Assembly (NCBI RefSeq): GCF_001039355.2
Contig: NW_019776124.1
Location: forward strand, 126,001 to 190,000
Direction: 5' to 3'
Origin: Lingula anatina
Taxonomy: Eukaryota; Brachiopoda; Lingulata; Lingulida; Lingulidae
Length of the DNA: 64,000 nucleotides
Positions 13,801 to 25,000 of this stretch are shown in pieces (the first letter of the stretch is position 1; each line of letters starts with the position of its first letter). Position numbers and translations under genes: made by a program. The notes below the pieces were generated by a model. That model searched no databases and was not told where the DNA came from. It saw only the letters and a list, made by a program, of their open reading frames with translations.

Positions 13801-16800
13801 TAGATATCCTGATAGCCAGTCTTTCCATTCCGATATATCATAAACCCGTCTTTCTACCAGTGCTATGCTGTCGTTCTTTCTCAAAGGTAGTTTTGATTTA
13901 TTTTCATTTTTGTGCTTTCTTATTCCATGCGCGTTTCAGTAATGTACCAGTAGCAGCTTCCAAAAATTGGTTTAGAAACTGGGAAGTTTAAACTGAACAT
14001 GAATTCATCTAGTACAAAGTTTAACTTTTATCAGAGAAATCATTCATTCAGTAGAAATCGCTCATTTTGCCTAATAACCTGTCAGTTGCAACTACGGAAC
14101 CGCCACGGCATGCTGGCACTGTCTTATTTGAGAGTAATTAAACTATTTTTCTGTTAAGGATCCAAAGATCGAAGCCCGACTCTTCTGTCAGTACAAGAAA
14201 ACCCTGGTTCCTATTCGACCAGTAAAAGAGGAAGTTCTGTACCTGGACCCCAGGGTTAGCATCTTCTATGACGTCATCACGGATAAAGAGGCAGACATCC
14301 TTATGGAATTGGCCAAACCACTGGTACGACGTGTAATGTGAATAACGTGAAAATTACATAGATTTTTCCCATCCTCTTTTCATTAATCTTAAAACGTGCC
14401 GCAAAATATAGGCAATGTCAGACATTCTATTTAAAGTCTCAGTACTGTGGTTTATTTTTAGAAACCCCGTAGATAATAGATTAATAAGCTCAAATAATGG
14501 AAAGAGGACAAATTCAAACCACATTGCCATAAGAAATTCTCCAAGATTTAAAATGTCTTGCCGTTACATTTTCGGTAGTGTATTTAATTGTGTATTTTAA
14601 ATATATATAATTAATGTATATTACTACAAGTGACTAATGTGATCTTCAGCTGCAACGTTCGGTAGTCGTGAATATGTCAGGAGAAAGTCCTTCCAGGGAA
14701 CGTATCTCAAAATTGTAAGATGCAGTATATTTTATTGCCACGTACAACAATAGCAAGTTAATTCCCATGTTTCATTTTTTCCTTTCACTTTTGTTCTGTT
14801 ATCTGGCACATTTTGGACAAGCTAAATAGTGAATGAAGGTATTTCTTATCTTTTGTTTGACACTGATAAGTTTTTTTTATTATTTTCTGATTATCACAAT
14901 GGTGTCTTCGCAGCTGTCGCGTTCTATGGTGGGAGAACCATCCATCAAGGCCAAGTCCGAGCAAAGGATAAGCAAGTTGTACATAAAATATTGAATACAT
15001 CTGCTATCAGGAAACACTTTAATTGGGCTTTTTTCGTGATTTGCTTTTCTTAAAAAAATGTAACGAGCACAATATGATTGCTAATGTAGATATTTAAGTG
15101 TTGGTCAATCTTTGTTACAAGAGATTAAAATAAATTTTTCATATATCTCGATTTGCTACATGAGTTAGGATATATAATAGTCGATAGAAAATTTCCGTTA
15201 GGGATCTGTTTATTTTTTAAAATCCACTATACCTTGCTTGCATAGATTGTGTATATTTTTGTGTGGTAAATTACATAACTTAACAGATTCAGTATCAAAA
15301 TAACAAATCGACTCAGATAACCCTGAATCTTCTTTCTATTAAATAGACAAAATGTACCAACTCACAAGCAGCATGTACGTCGAAAATACGTGTAACCCAG
15401 GGTGAAGTTTACGTGGTATATCCATATCTCGCGTTATTAGCATCATGCTTCTGCTGCTTCAGAACACTAGCTTAAGGGATTCAGGGTGTTGACGGGATCG
15501 CATATTTCTTTTCATGCCTTTTTGCATTGAAAAGTTAGTCAGTTTTATTTTACATTTTTTAGCTTTAGCAAGGTGGTAGTTTTTTATCATGCTTATTTTA
15601 TTTTACTGCGTTCACTAATATGCTATCGTTTAGTTACTTTATTATTCATACAGATCTCCTACGCTGTACTCAGTGCGTAAGCATCTCTTTCTCTCTCTCT
15701 CTCTTTCTCTCTACTGTGTGTCATGTAAAATTAATAAATTTATGAATAAAACTTCTCACATATTTACTTTACGCCAGAGCTTGGCTGTTTGACTGGCATC
15801 TGGATAAGACGGTGCGCCATTTAAGTAAAAGAGTTGAAGAAATAACCGGCCTGAGTACAGTTTACAGAGAACGCTCGGCAGATGCGGAGGCGTGGCAGGT
15901 AAGTTGACACCGGTTCTCAATATATGTGTCCATTTGATTTTTTTATTTACTTAGAAGTAAGCGGGCGGATGAATTGTTTGTCCAAGTGGATTTTACTTTT
16001 ATCAGTCTAGCCACTTAAATCACCGAAATTATAATGAAGAGATTAATCTGTTCTGACAAAAAAAAAAAAAAAAAAAAAAACGGACTCAATTTGAAACCTT
16101 CGGTACAGTCACTTACAGTACTGTCATACTTGTAATTTTATTGCCTTAAATGAATTTTAGGTTTTCCCTACCCCTAATTGAATTGGCAACTATAAAACTA
16201 ATCAACTCTATTACATGCAAGTTAATTTCCAAAAAAGTTTATAAGGTTATTATCTGATCTTATATGTCATGAATGTAATTTGTTTTATTATAGATGTGTC
16301 GGTCAAATGTATGCAGGGTGTCTACTTACATGCATATGATCAGTTTACAAGTCAAATTAAGGAAGTCAGTTTGTATAATCACACTAAGTAACTCAAATAA
16401 ACGAGAAGCCAAATCTTTGGTTAAAGTGTACGTCAGCTTCAAACGTATTTAGAAATGACCCGCTACCTTCATTCACCTCGTTCAATCAGTGTAAGTTATC
16501 AACCTGTGTCCAGAACTCTACCTGGAAGTCCTTTCTTTTATAACTTAAGTATCATTGAATTAAAATGACCACTCCGGTAACCCACCTGGCTTGTAAGCCA
16601 ATACTATGTAATTGTATGTGTGAAGAAATATAAGATGGAAATAGATGTAGGGGTCAGTAGACAGTACTTAGAGAGGACACTTAATTCGGATCACTAGAAA
16701 GCAAAATATGATGTAATATAAGCACCATGTCACAATCTCCAATCGATCTAGTTAGTTTCTACTAAAGAAGTAAATCTGCCACTTGTCAGGAAGCGAGCAT

Positions 16801-19800
16801 GATGCCTTACGTCTCGAAGGTGTCTAGAATGCTTATTTCAGATTTTAGCAATGAATAGCTTGGCGGTTTCGCCCACCTTTTGAAAATTAAAAAAAAAAAA
16901 AAAAAACACCGAGAATCCTTTTGTAGCGTGTCATTATTTTTAGTTTTTTTTTTGGTGTTTTTGTAATATTTTAGTCATTAATAAAATGTTCAATTCAGTT
17001 ACATCCATGATTAGCTAGATGATATGGTGACAGGACACAGTCAAATATTTTACACAAAACACTGCAAAACTGCATTCTCTTAGAAGGTAATTTGCAAAAC
17101 CTTCGTTACCAGGCATTGAGAAAAATATACTTGAAGTCGGTAACAATCAGTAAAATAAACGTGTATTTCGTAATACCCCTTTTTTATAATTTTTGTAAGC
17201 TTTAAAAACGTGCAAATATTATCCAAAAGGGATGTTATTTTTAAAACTTTGGTTAATCAAACCTTCATTACTGAATACGAAAATTGTCCATATCATCAAA
17301 GCGTAAATCGGAAATGTTTGCATGTTTTGCACAAAAAGCTACATTTACATGTATCACTTTCAGTCCCCAGAGTTTTAGAAAAAGTAGAATTCGCGAATAT
17401 ATCCTTGTCATTCAAATGGAGCTATATATTGAGAATTTCTAAAATAGAATAACATGAGAAAGAACCATTTCGTTAGAAATAAAAAAATACGTAAAAAAAG
17501 ACCAATGTGAGACTGATGCCTTGAGAATGGGTAAAGTTGTTATATATAGTTGTTATATATGTCATTGTCAAATTGTCCATTGTTGCATGTGTCATAACTA
17601 AGTGGAAATGAAATTAGCGGCAAAATTGACACCTTAGTAAAGGGGACAAAAGGTGACAATGTAATGGGATTTTCTGGAAAAAGCCTTAACAATGAAGGTG
17701 ATAAATATATTCTAGGAAAATGGTACACCTGTGTGAAAGCAATCAGTAAATTGAATTTTAAAACCTGGAATTGGACCGAAAAATATTAATGACGCAAACG
17801 GTGCATGGGGCTAGGAAGTAGTGATTAACAGCGATAAGTGATACTAAATAAACATTGCACTGATTTAGAATTGGTTTCTAGCAACACAATAAGTTATATA
17901 TTATGGCTACTTTTTATCTACTTCTTATATATTTTCTGCACAAATTTAGTACGAATAATGGATAAAATTATATGGGTAAAACGGCACTTTTTATTTAACA
18001 GGTTCTTAACTATGGCATCGGGGGTATGTACGAACCACACCACGACTTCTTTGGGGACGATGAAATGTTGAAGAACCTTCCGACACATCTCCAGGATACT
18101 GGGCGCAGGATTGCCACCTGGCTCACATACGTAATTGCAATTTACGAATACACCACGCTTGTAATAAACAAATTTTCGAAGTTACAAAAAATTGCTATAG
18201 AAAGAGTTCAAGATGGAAATTGCGTTCGATTAAAATAAATGTTTGAATTAACATTATGCATGATATACAACCATGTAGCCTAATGTAAATGTAATTGTAA
18301 TATTAAGATATTAGTCAGTCGTATTAATATTAACAGTTTCCCCCTAAATCTCAACGTCAAAAACTTTCCCTCGAAGATACATTAAAGAAAGTGGTGGCAA
18401 ATCATTTAAAATGTAAACATTCTTGTCAGCACTGTGGGCCTACATGTATGTGCAGTTTCAACATTCGCATGTGCTGTTCTTCAGAGGATGGTGTTAGAAA
18501 GTGTGTTTACAACATTTTCTGATATGATATTTGTTGTGGGTCATCTTTATACAGTTGACCAGTGCCCAGTCCGGCGGACACACCGTGTTTCCAGTGATCA
18601 AGGTCCGCGTTCCAACTGTCAAGGTACATGTATTTTATATTTTATCTTTTGTAAAGTGGAGTCTGTTGGGCCGTTTCACATCCACAAATACTGACCCTCT
18701 GGGTCACGTCAGTGACGCTCGCATTTTGTTTTATTTGCACAACTGTTTAATATCACGTTTTAATTACTGTTGATTTTTTTCACATTGGAGGGTACTATAG
18801 TATGAAACAGAAAAAAAAATGAAGGGGCGAGTCAGAATGATGTAAATATTACACAAAATGTAGGCGTCACTTACGGACAGGTTAGTGACACAGAGTCAAT
18901 TTTTTTGCGGAATAGCCCCGCTAACGATATGCCAAGATCCAATCCGTGTTGGCGTGTATAGAAATGGTTGTTTGGAATTTTGATAAAATTTATTTTTACA
19001 ATTTTACGTTATTAAACTATTGTGAAGTGTTGTGTAGCTCAAACGCTTGTGATTCTTCTAAAAGGACGTAATTCTATAATTACTTTTCTTTTGGTGAAAT
19101 ATATCCACGCCCACGCATGTGTACGGTAACGTTACATTTCTTCAATATCTGTCACGGTGTTAGAAACACGTGCTCAGTTTTGAGCACTGGGTGTCAGATT
19201 CGTATTTGATTAAGGCATTGGACTTTTCTCGGGTTTAGAACGCTGCCGCATTCTGGTACAATTTGAAGAGAAACGGAGAAGTTGACCACAGAACCGAGCA
19301 CGCGGGTTGTCCGGTACTTCTGGGACAAAAATGGAGTAAGTATATCACTATAACAAGAGTCGCTAAATATATAAGATTGTCAAACGCGGTTCAATCTGAG
19401 CAGTTTTTGCCAAGAGCGATATTTGACAGTTGTAATATGAAACAGGACCATGGCTCCAGTTTACACACTACCATAACTCGAGAAGTCTACGTAGGCCAAC
19501 CTGAGATCAGTTGAATTTCACTGAAACATTAGGCATAGCCACTGAGTATTAACTGTTTAAAAACTGCTCCGACTTATTTGGAAAAAAGTTATCCATGTCC
19601 GTCAAACATTAGAGAGGGCTTCACTTTATTTTTTCATTTAATTTTTAAATGGTTTTCTATTCATTGTTTAAAGAGTTTAACAGTGGCATGAGTCAGTGTA
19701 TAATTTCGTGCAATTGAATGAAAGAACCGTTTACATTTTTCTTTCTAATTTGTTTCCTAAGAGATTTGCCTTGTGTGTTCATTTCAGTCTCAAACAAATG

Positions 19801-19867
19801 GATCCGTGAAAGAGGGCAGTTATTTCGCAGACGATGCGGGTTAACTCCCGATGCTTTAGACGAGTGA
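4878..19867 (+). CDS. Prolyl 4-hydroxylase alpha subunit-like, gene A
   Basis: This encodes an ER-lumenal 2-oxoglutarate/Fe(II) dioxygenase that hydroxylates prolines in collagen-like chains, normally as a complex with protein disulfide isomerase. Exons: 4878-5080, 6065-6237, 6900-7234, 7496-7547, 7826-7965, 14159-14323, 14650-14714, 15778-15898, 18002-18130, 18555-18623, 19239-19335, 19788-19867. All splice phases agree, giving about 542 aa against about 534 in human P4HA1. The first ATG precedes a signal peptide ending near VVRA (residue 29). The NPVGAYHTIKRF block marks the N-terminal domain, and ADLEGAAVALLRLQ with the following helices marks the peptide-binding domain (about 130-255). 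YERLCRGE leads to the catalytic domain. Iron and cosubstrate residues are H431-x-D433, H505 and K515 (HAGCPVLLGQK). Poly(A) signal AATAAA lies at 20229. Intron 5 (7966-14158) contains other elements. The exon model was made by eye from homology and splice sites. Confidence 0.9.
5145..5345. repeat. MITE-like family M, copy 2 (gene A intron 1)
   Basis: It starts with ATTCCCATAGATTTAGATCG and ends with the near inverse AAATCTGTGGGAATGGGGTC, so the termini are inverted repeats of roughly 30 bp. The middle matches 56611-56836 closely, including CTAACTCCCTGGGGGTTCA and CAGCTTTTAGTAGG. Confidence 0.75.
5350..5575. repeat. MITE-like family M, copy 3 (gene A intron 1)
   Basis: This lies head-to-tail with copy 2. 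It contains GCTAAATTGCATTCAGTGTA near the left and its rough inverse TGATTACACTTTAGCCAGAG near the right, followed by the GCAGAGTAAGATCGATCC motif and a diverged TATGGGAACACAGCC end. Confidence 0.6.
7966..8979. other. Start of the 6.2-kb intron 5 of gene A, upstream of the nested GPCR
   Basis: This begins at the donor GTAAGG after the exon encoding CRGENVQ. It holds a C/A-rich homopolymer patch at about 8116-8145 and a short AAAC microsatellite at 8405-8421. No coding exon was recognised. The stretch just before 8980 would be the 5' leader or promoter of the nested receptor. Confidence 0.5.
8980..10293 (+). pseudogene. Intronless class A GPCR, interrupted by one in-frame TAA
   Basis: This is a seven-transmembrane rhodopsin-family receptor reading frame of about 437 codons, in one frame from ATG 8980 to TAG 10291. 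The only interruption is TAA at 9727-9729 (codon 250, inside intracellular loop 3). Visible features, counted from 8980, are N-glycosylation sites near the N-terminus (NVS, NDT), TM1 with N54, TM2 around 72-98, C116 at the top of TM3, TER in place of DRY at 139-141, W168 in TM4, LPPLFGWN at the TM4 exit, an extracellular-loop-2 Cys (VECT), a loop 3 of more than 100 residues, and NPIVY in TM7. The usual TM2 Asp and the TM6 CWxP are absent. FGWN is reminiscent of adenosine-type receptors, but I do not assign a ligand. Poly(A) signal AATAAA is at 10736. It could be a young pseudogene, an allele, a readthrough gene or a sequencing error. Confidence 0.75.
10294..11819. other. Gene A intron 5, between the GPCR and the LINE remnant
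   Basis: The first part is the likely 3' UTR of the receptor up to AATAAA at 10736-10741. After that I see only AT-rich sequence with no recognisable exon or element. Confidence 0.4.
11820..13700 (-). mobile_element. Degenerate LINE (endonuclease, linker and RT fragments)
   Basis: Broken pieces of non-LTR retrotransposon ORF2 read on the minus strand. At 13700-13370 an endonuclease-like stretch shows EDMNAKTG, then RTELGG, MGIH and NGRKHGDVDGEYT, with stops and frameshifts. At about 12490-12300 is a linker (DGFLGKLSD, FEESVHENIDDVV). At 12161-11820 lies the start of the RT domain (EMEEVTKAVKEMKNKRVPEA). A further RT piece at 13050-12850 (AYKAKHSTESAVLRI, LQDLSAALV) normally lies downstream of the EEV..AVK motif but here lies upstream of it. 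That suggests a rearrangement or a second inserted element. No intact frame remains. Confidence 0.75.
13701..14158. other. 3' end of gene A intron 5
   Basis: Nothing is recognised here apart from the acceptor at 14157-14158, which precedes the exon starting DPKIEARLFCQY. Confidence 0.4.
15899..18001. other. Gene A intron 8
   Basis: A 2.1-kb intron between the exon ending DAEAWQ and the exon starting VLNYGIGG. It contains poly-A runs at about 16059-16080 and 16889-16906. I see no exon or identifiable repeat. The corresponding gene B intron is 0.87 kb. Confidence 0.5.
18700..18930. repeat. Dispersed repeat D1, copy 2 (gene A intron 10)
   Basis: Same element as 4170-4365, in the same orientation, sharing TTTTAATTACTGTTGATTTT and AAATATTACACAAAATGTAG with several small indels. 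It lies between the exon ending VPTVK and the exon starting NAAAFWY. Confidence 0.6.
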
Positions 19868-19875
19868 TGGTCACG

Positions 19876-20224
19876 TGACGCAGTTGGTGTGGTCTATGGC
19901 TAATAGACCTTTCTATATATGAAGACACCCATGTGATGTAGTTTGGTGTAGTCTATGGCTACAGACCTTTCTAGATATGAAGACACCCATTTGATGTAGT
20001 TGGTGTAGTCTATGACTAAAGACCTTTCTGTATATAAAGACACCCATATGATGTAGTTTGGTGTAGGCTTTAGCTATAGAGCTCTCTAAATATGCAGGAA
20101 CCCATGTGATGTAGTTGCTGTAGTTTATGGCTATAGACCTCTCTCGATACTTGGACATATGTCCAAGCTCGATATGAAGAAGACACCCATGTGATATAGT
20201 TGGTGTAGTCTATGGCATGCGTGT
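19876..20224. repeat. About 61-bp tandem repeat in the gene A 3' UTR
   Basis: About five and a half diverged copies of a unit containing GTAGTTTGGTGTAGTCTATG, TATAGACCTTTCT and GAAGACACCCAT. The array starts about 9 bases after the TGA of gene A and stops just before the AATAAA at 20229-20234, so almost the whole short 3' UTR is repeat. A perfect 18-bp palindrome CTTGGACATATGTCCAAG lies inside it at 20150-20167. Confidence 0.8.
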
Positions 20225-20234
20225 AACGAATAAA

Positions 20235-22042
20235 TTAACGGTTCAAATGTACATTTTTAAAAAGCTGTCTGGGTAGGAGAGTCGAAACCATCATTATTTT
20301 TTAAGGGCACGGGGGGGGGGATGGAGAATGAAAGAGAAGTTACTAAAACAAAATAAAGAAGTGAAAAATTACAGATGACCACAGAAATGTAACTGTTTGT
20401 TACTTGTTACCCTCCCAACATTTTCTGAAAATTTCATTAAAATCCGACCACCACTTTTTTTTAAAATTTGTTGCTACATGTAATAGACAAACAGACACAC
20501 GGAACCAAATATACCAAAAACGTAACCTCCTTGGCGGGTGTAATTTACCCTCTACCAGGGCGACAGATTGATTTTCCAGAGATATTCACAGATATGTCTC
20601 TAGATAAATAGACGTCTGTTGAAGAGGGTAGGTGTAATTATGGCTAAAAAAGTGCCCCAGCCATTTCAACACCCTGTGACCACCACAGACTTAACTGAAC
20701 TTGTAGTTATCAACAATATCGAAACGAGAATTGATGTGGTATGTTAATATGTCCATATTAAAACCTTTATTCCATCGCTGAGTTTCCTAGTGTACAACGT
20801 GCATTGCTGTTAACTTCGTTATCATGAGAGTTTCATCAGCCAAAAAGTGGGTAATGAAAACCATATAAAATATGTAGATGTACCGGTGTAACGAAACTGA
20901 AGGTTCGTATAATGGTTAGGGTTCGTCTGACTTAAGTGGGTCAAAATCTAGGGCGGGGCTCACCTGTACAAATGAATGGGAAGCGGACTCTCTGTTATGG
21001 GGGACTTTCAGTCACTTTACACCGGTACGCGTGCGCGGTCGATCAACCCCGGCACTGGTACAGGTTGTATATAACGTCATACATTTAACATGCTGTGGTT
21101 ACACGCATAAGCCGCAAAACTGAGATGGGCCAAAATACTGTCTTCAGCTACCAATACCTCTAGATCCATTATTTTTCAGTCTTTACATTGTTTGAAAATG
21201 GGTACAAACTCCTCCGTGTCCGTGATATTAATAGTCGTACCAAAAACTGGGTCAAGTCTACAACTCCTCACGTTTTTATTTATTCTTAGTTGGTTGCGTC
21301 CAAGTGATCGTGACAGTGCGAATTGGTCTTCGCGCATGAAATACCGCACAGTTATAGACAGAGCCCTGTGCCTCCCTGTGTCATATAAAAGCGGGCATAT
21401 CTGCTGGGCCATCTTCGTCCTTGTTGGTGTGCATGTATACGAGTCGTGATTTTTATCGTGGGTGAAACCTTCCATATACATTGTGAAAACAGTACAGGTT
21501 TTCGACAATAGACACATCGAATACCAAGGACGGCATTCAGGTTATTGAGGCATAATGCGACACGTGAACCCGGACAACGCTTCTATATAGTCCAGGATAT
21601 ACTCATCAAACACTAGTGCGTCACATGAGGGTATTATTACGGCTTTTTGAACTTACTGATGGCTACGCGTACACGTGTGACTATTTGCCTGGCGAATTAG
21701 ATAACCTCTTGCACATGCATCTTCAACGCAATAGGCCCCTATGTAGTGACCTGCGGCCCTTGTATATGGAAGTAGACGCTATCAAGGAAATTACCAGTAG
21801 TTTATAGTAGAATGCTAGTGATATCCCTAGCCTACATGTAACAGTGACTGTTACAAACGCCAGCACAAAGAAAAACTAGTTATGTACTCGTAGAAGGTGC
21901 CTATACCCACGATGATCGTTGTCGCCAAGAGCTAGCTGGAAAAGGCTGTTTCAGATGACCAAAAGGCAGTTAGAGGTCTGTCAACAACCAGCTTCACTCC
22001 TACATGTAGGCCTACTTGTCAGTTCAAAGTGAGACACGAATA
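20235..22042. other. Intergenic stretch between P4HA genes A and B
   Basis: I see no supported gene. A 113-codon minus-strand frame (21176-21517) has no recognisable motif and overlaps an open frame on the other strand. A poly-G patch occurs at 20311-20321. The gene B promoter should lie at the right end, but I cannot point to specific elements. Confidence 0.4.
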
Positions 22043-25000
22043 ATGTCGATAAAAGCGTTTCCGCATTCGAAAATATTGCTTTTAGCCATCACCTGCTGTT
22101 GCATGGTTTGTTGCGCCAGATCACAGGTATATACCTCCACGGTAGCGATGGCTGACCTGGCGGGCAGAGAAAACGACATATTCAGGTGGATAGATGGCTA
22201 CATCGACACAGAAATCCTGAGACTGAAAGCTTTGAAAAGGTATAAAAATTGACCTTGGATGTCATTCTTCTTAATGTTCCGTGTATTCTTCAACTGGATA
22301 CTAATGCGAGCACGTTCTAGTAATTGTTAATAGTTTTCAACTAAATACGCTTAACCTTTCTTTTCAGATTTAAAAAAATTCTGCATTGATGTTGTTGTTT
22401 TGTTTTTTCACAGACAAGCGTCCCAAATACCTCGCCTTACCCCGACCCAAGCCGCAGCCCATGTACTTAATCCCCTGGGAGCATACCACACCATTAAAAA
22501 GTTCTCTTTTGTGTGGAAGAAACTTGCGGAAGCCCTCATAAGCCAGACGTGGGCTGCGCATCCAAGTGAGACTTTCTTAACAGCGGCCTCATTTTAGCGA
22601 ATGCTGCATGTATCAAGCTGCTGCCTAAAACGAGGCAATGACAAATGCGTTCATTTAAAAACTAAATTAAATATGTAGAACAGTTTCATTAGCTATGTTT
22701 TTGTAATAGACTTGTGAAGATTCTTTTGTCTATAGCTACTTATATTTGTCTGATCTTACCATCCAATATTTCAAATAGCTATTTGAAATATTAAATTAAA
22801 TATGGCGTATTTAAGTTTTATTACCGCGGTATGTTTATCCATTAGAGAACCTTAATTTTGACAAAGACAATACTGCCTTTTATATATCTATGACTCTGTC
22901 TGGATCGCACGGTATCAACACTCCACGTATTTTACAATGTTCACATAGAAAACTTATAGCTTTAAGTTGGAGAAAAATTTTAACAAGCTGACATGCACAT
23001 TCCAGTAGTTCTCCTTTGAGCTTGGATAAAACTGTGGAGTTAAGCTCAACCCAACACCATTAAACAACATGTACACTTATTTAATTCCAGATATATCTCT
23101 TTCAAAGATCTCCAAGGATCTAAATCTCAAGCAGTGGCCTGGAAACCGGGATTTAGAAGGGGCGGCGTCGGCATTGGTGCGTCTCCAAAGGACATACGGT
23201 CTTTCCGCAGTCGACCTTCAAAAGGGGAAAGTGCTCTCCTCTGTCACAGAAGTTCATTTAGACTCCAATGATTGTTTTTTGATTGGGCTAGAAGCCGAGA
23301 AAACAGCTGATTGGCTAATAATGAGCGAGTGGATGACGCTTGCTCACGAAAAGATGAATAAACAGTCACTGTTTAGAGAAGCTCAGGTTTTTATTTCATT
23401 AGCAAAGGCATATTTGAAGGTTAGTTTCACATATATGGTTAAATCATAAGTTAACGTTTGGCCTTCGTTTTGCGTTAAAATAATGATAACCTTTGGAATG
23501 CATCCTTGATTTATATCGGGAACGAACAATCTTGAACGAATAAAATCATTTTATTCGCCCAAGGTACATGTACATGTACATGTACTGAAAAGAAAATAAT
23601 GGTTTCTAAACTTCGTTTTTGGGTCCATCAATCGAAGATCTCCTTCGTTAAGATTAGGACATCTTATATTTCTCTTCACATATGATAAATTATTCGTTGC
23701 AGCTGGAACAAACATCGAAAGCTGTGGAGTTTGCAACAAGAGCTGTAGCTTTGGGTGAGTGCAATGGCGTGTTCTTTATGCGTGCGTCCCTGTTTGCGCG
23801 TGCCTGCATGGAAGCGCGTTCTGTTAATACATTTAAGCGTAGCGTCGGAGGAGCTTGGATTCCTAGTAACGCATATAAACCACTTCTACTAGTTTCTTAT
23901 ACGACTCAAATGAATCCGAGATGCCAAGGGATAAACGGAATGAAACACTCAATTCTCCACACTTAGGTCGCACGCCCTGGTAGTAACGTCACCTTGTGAT
24001 GGCACATGCCTAAAATTTCATTTCTTTTATTCAGAGTATCTGGCGTAAGCATAATTTACCGTTTTTCGTCCAGGAAAAAGCTGTATAGGTGTTGGTTCCT
24101 TCTTTGTGTTGCTGATTATTTGAAAATGATGTCCCACTCTATGCCATACTGAGTGTTACTTTCTTTTAATCTCCAAATATATTTTGATTGACTAAGTTTC
24201 TGTAGCATATTTTTTGTCCCTGAATGATTTAGTGTGGTTGTTAGATCTTAACTTGAATTGCCCACCACAAACAGGGGCGGATTTAGGCCGTCTTCTTGGT
24301 TTTCCAGAAGACGGTCAGATTTTCAAGTTTACATTGGTGGGTATCTAATTTTTTCTGTCGGAAGACGGTCAAAAATGGTGGATGGATCAACAAAGATAAT
24401 TTGGAAGACTGTCAGAAAATATCTCTGAATCTGCCCCTGACAAAGGCCTATATAATTCACACATCCGTTCTTTATAGTGATTGCTGCTTCATACACAATG
24501 TTGCTAGACAAATATTCCCCCCGCAAAGGATACTTGCTTGGCATTCTACAATTGCAGTTTTTCTCTTGCGTACTTACTGACATATTTTTTTAGTATTTCC
24601 TTAAAATGGCCCTGAATAATCTGCTGCATGCTATTCATACAACTGTAACTAACGTTTACTGTAAAATGGGTGGGTCAGCTTCCACGAGGGAAATGTTTGT
24701 CTAACAACTGGAAGAAGATATGACCAATTTGCGTTTTAACGTTTTATGAGTAAGGCGGGTTAAACCAAATCAGCCTTCTGTTCCGTCTTCTCTTTTTACT
24801 GGAGCGAAAATTGCTTGGTTTAATTTCATTGTTCACCGACCTTCCGTTGTATCCCACCGTTTCAAGCGCCTTCGTGCACACATTTGCAGATCCTTCTGCA
24901 ATTACCCCGCAAGATGATGAAAGGGACTGTAATCTTTCACCGATGGCCTTAGGTATATTTTTGATACATTTAATTGCAGGGGGCGATTGGAAATTTTATG

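Noticed and set aside
19913-20158. 81-codon repetitive minus-strand frame
   Set aside because: It is the translation of the 61-bp tandem repeat in the gene A 3' UTR. The protein-level repeat is a by-product.
21176-21517. 113-codon minus-strand open frame between genes A and B
   Set aside because: It has no recognisable motif, signal peptide or splice context, and an 85-codon frame overlaps it on the other strand. It is not called as a gene.
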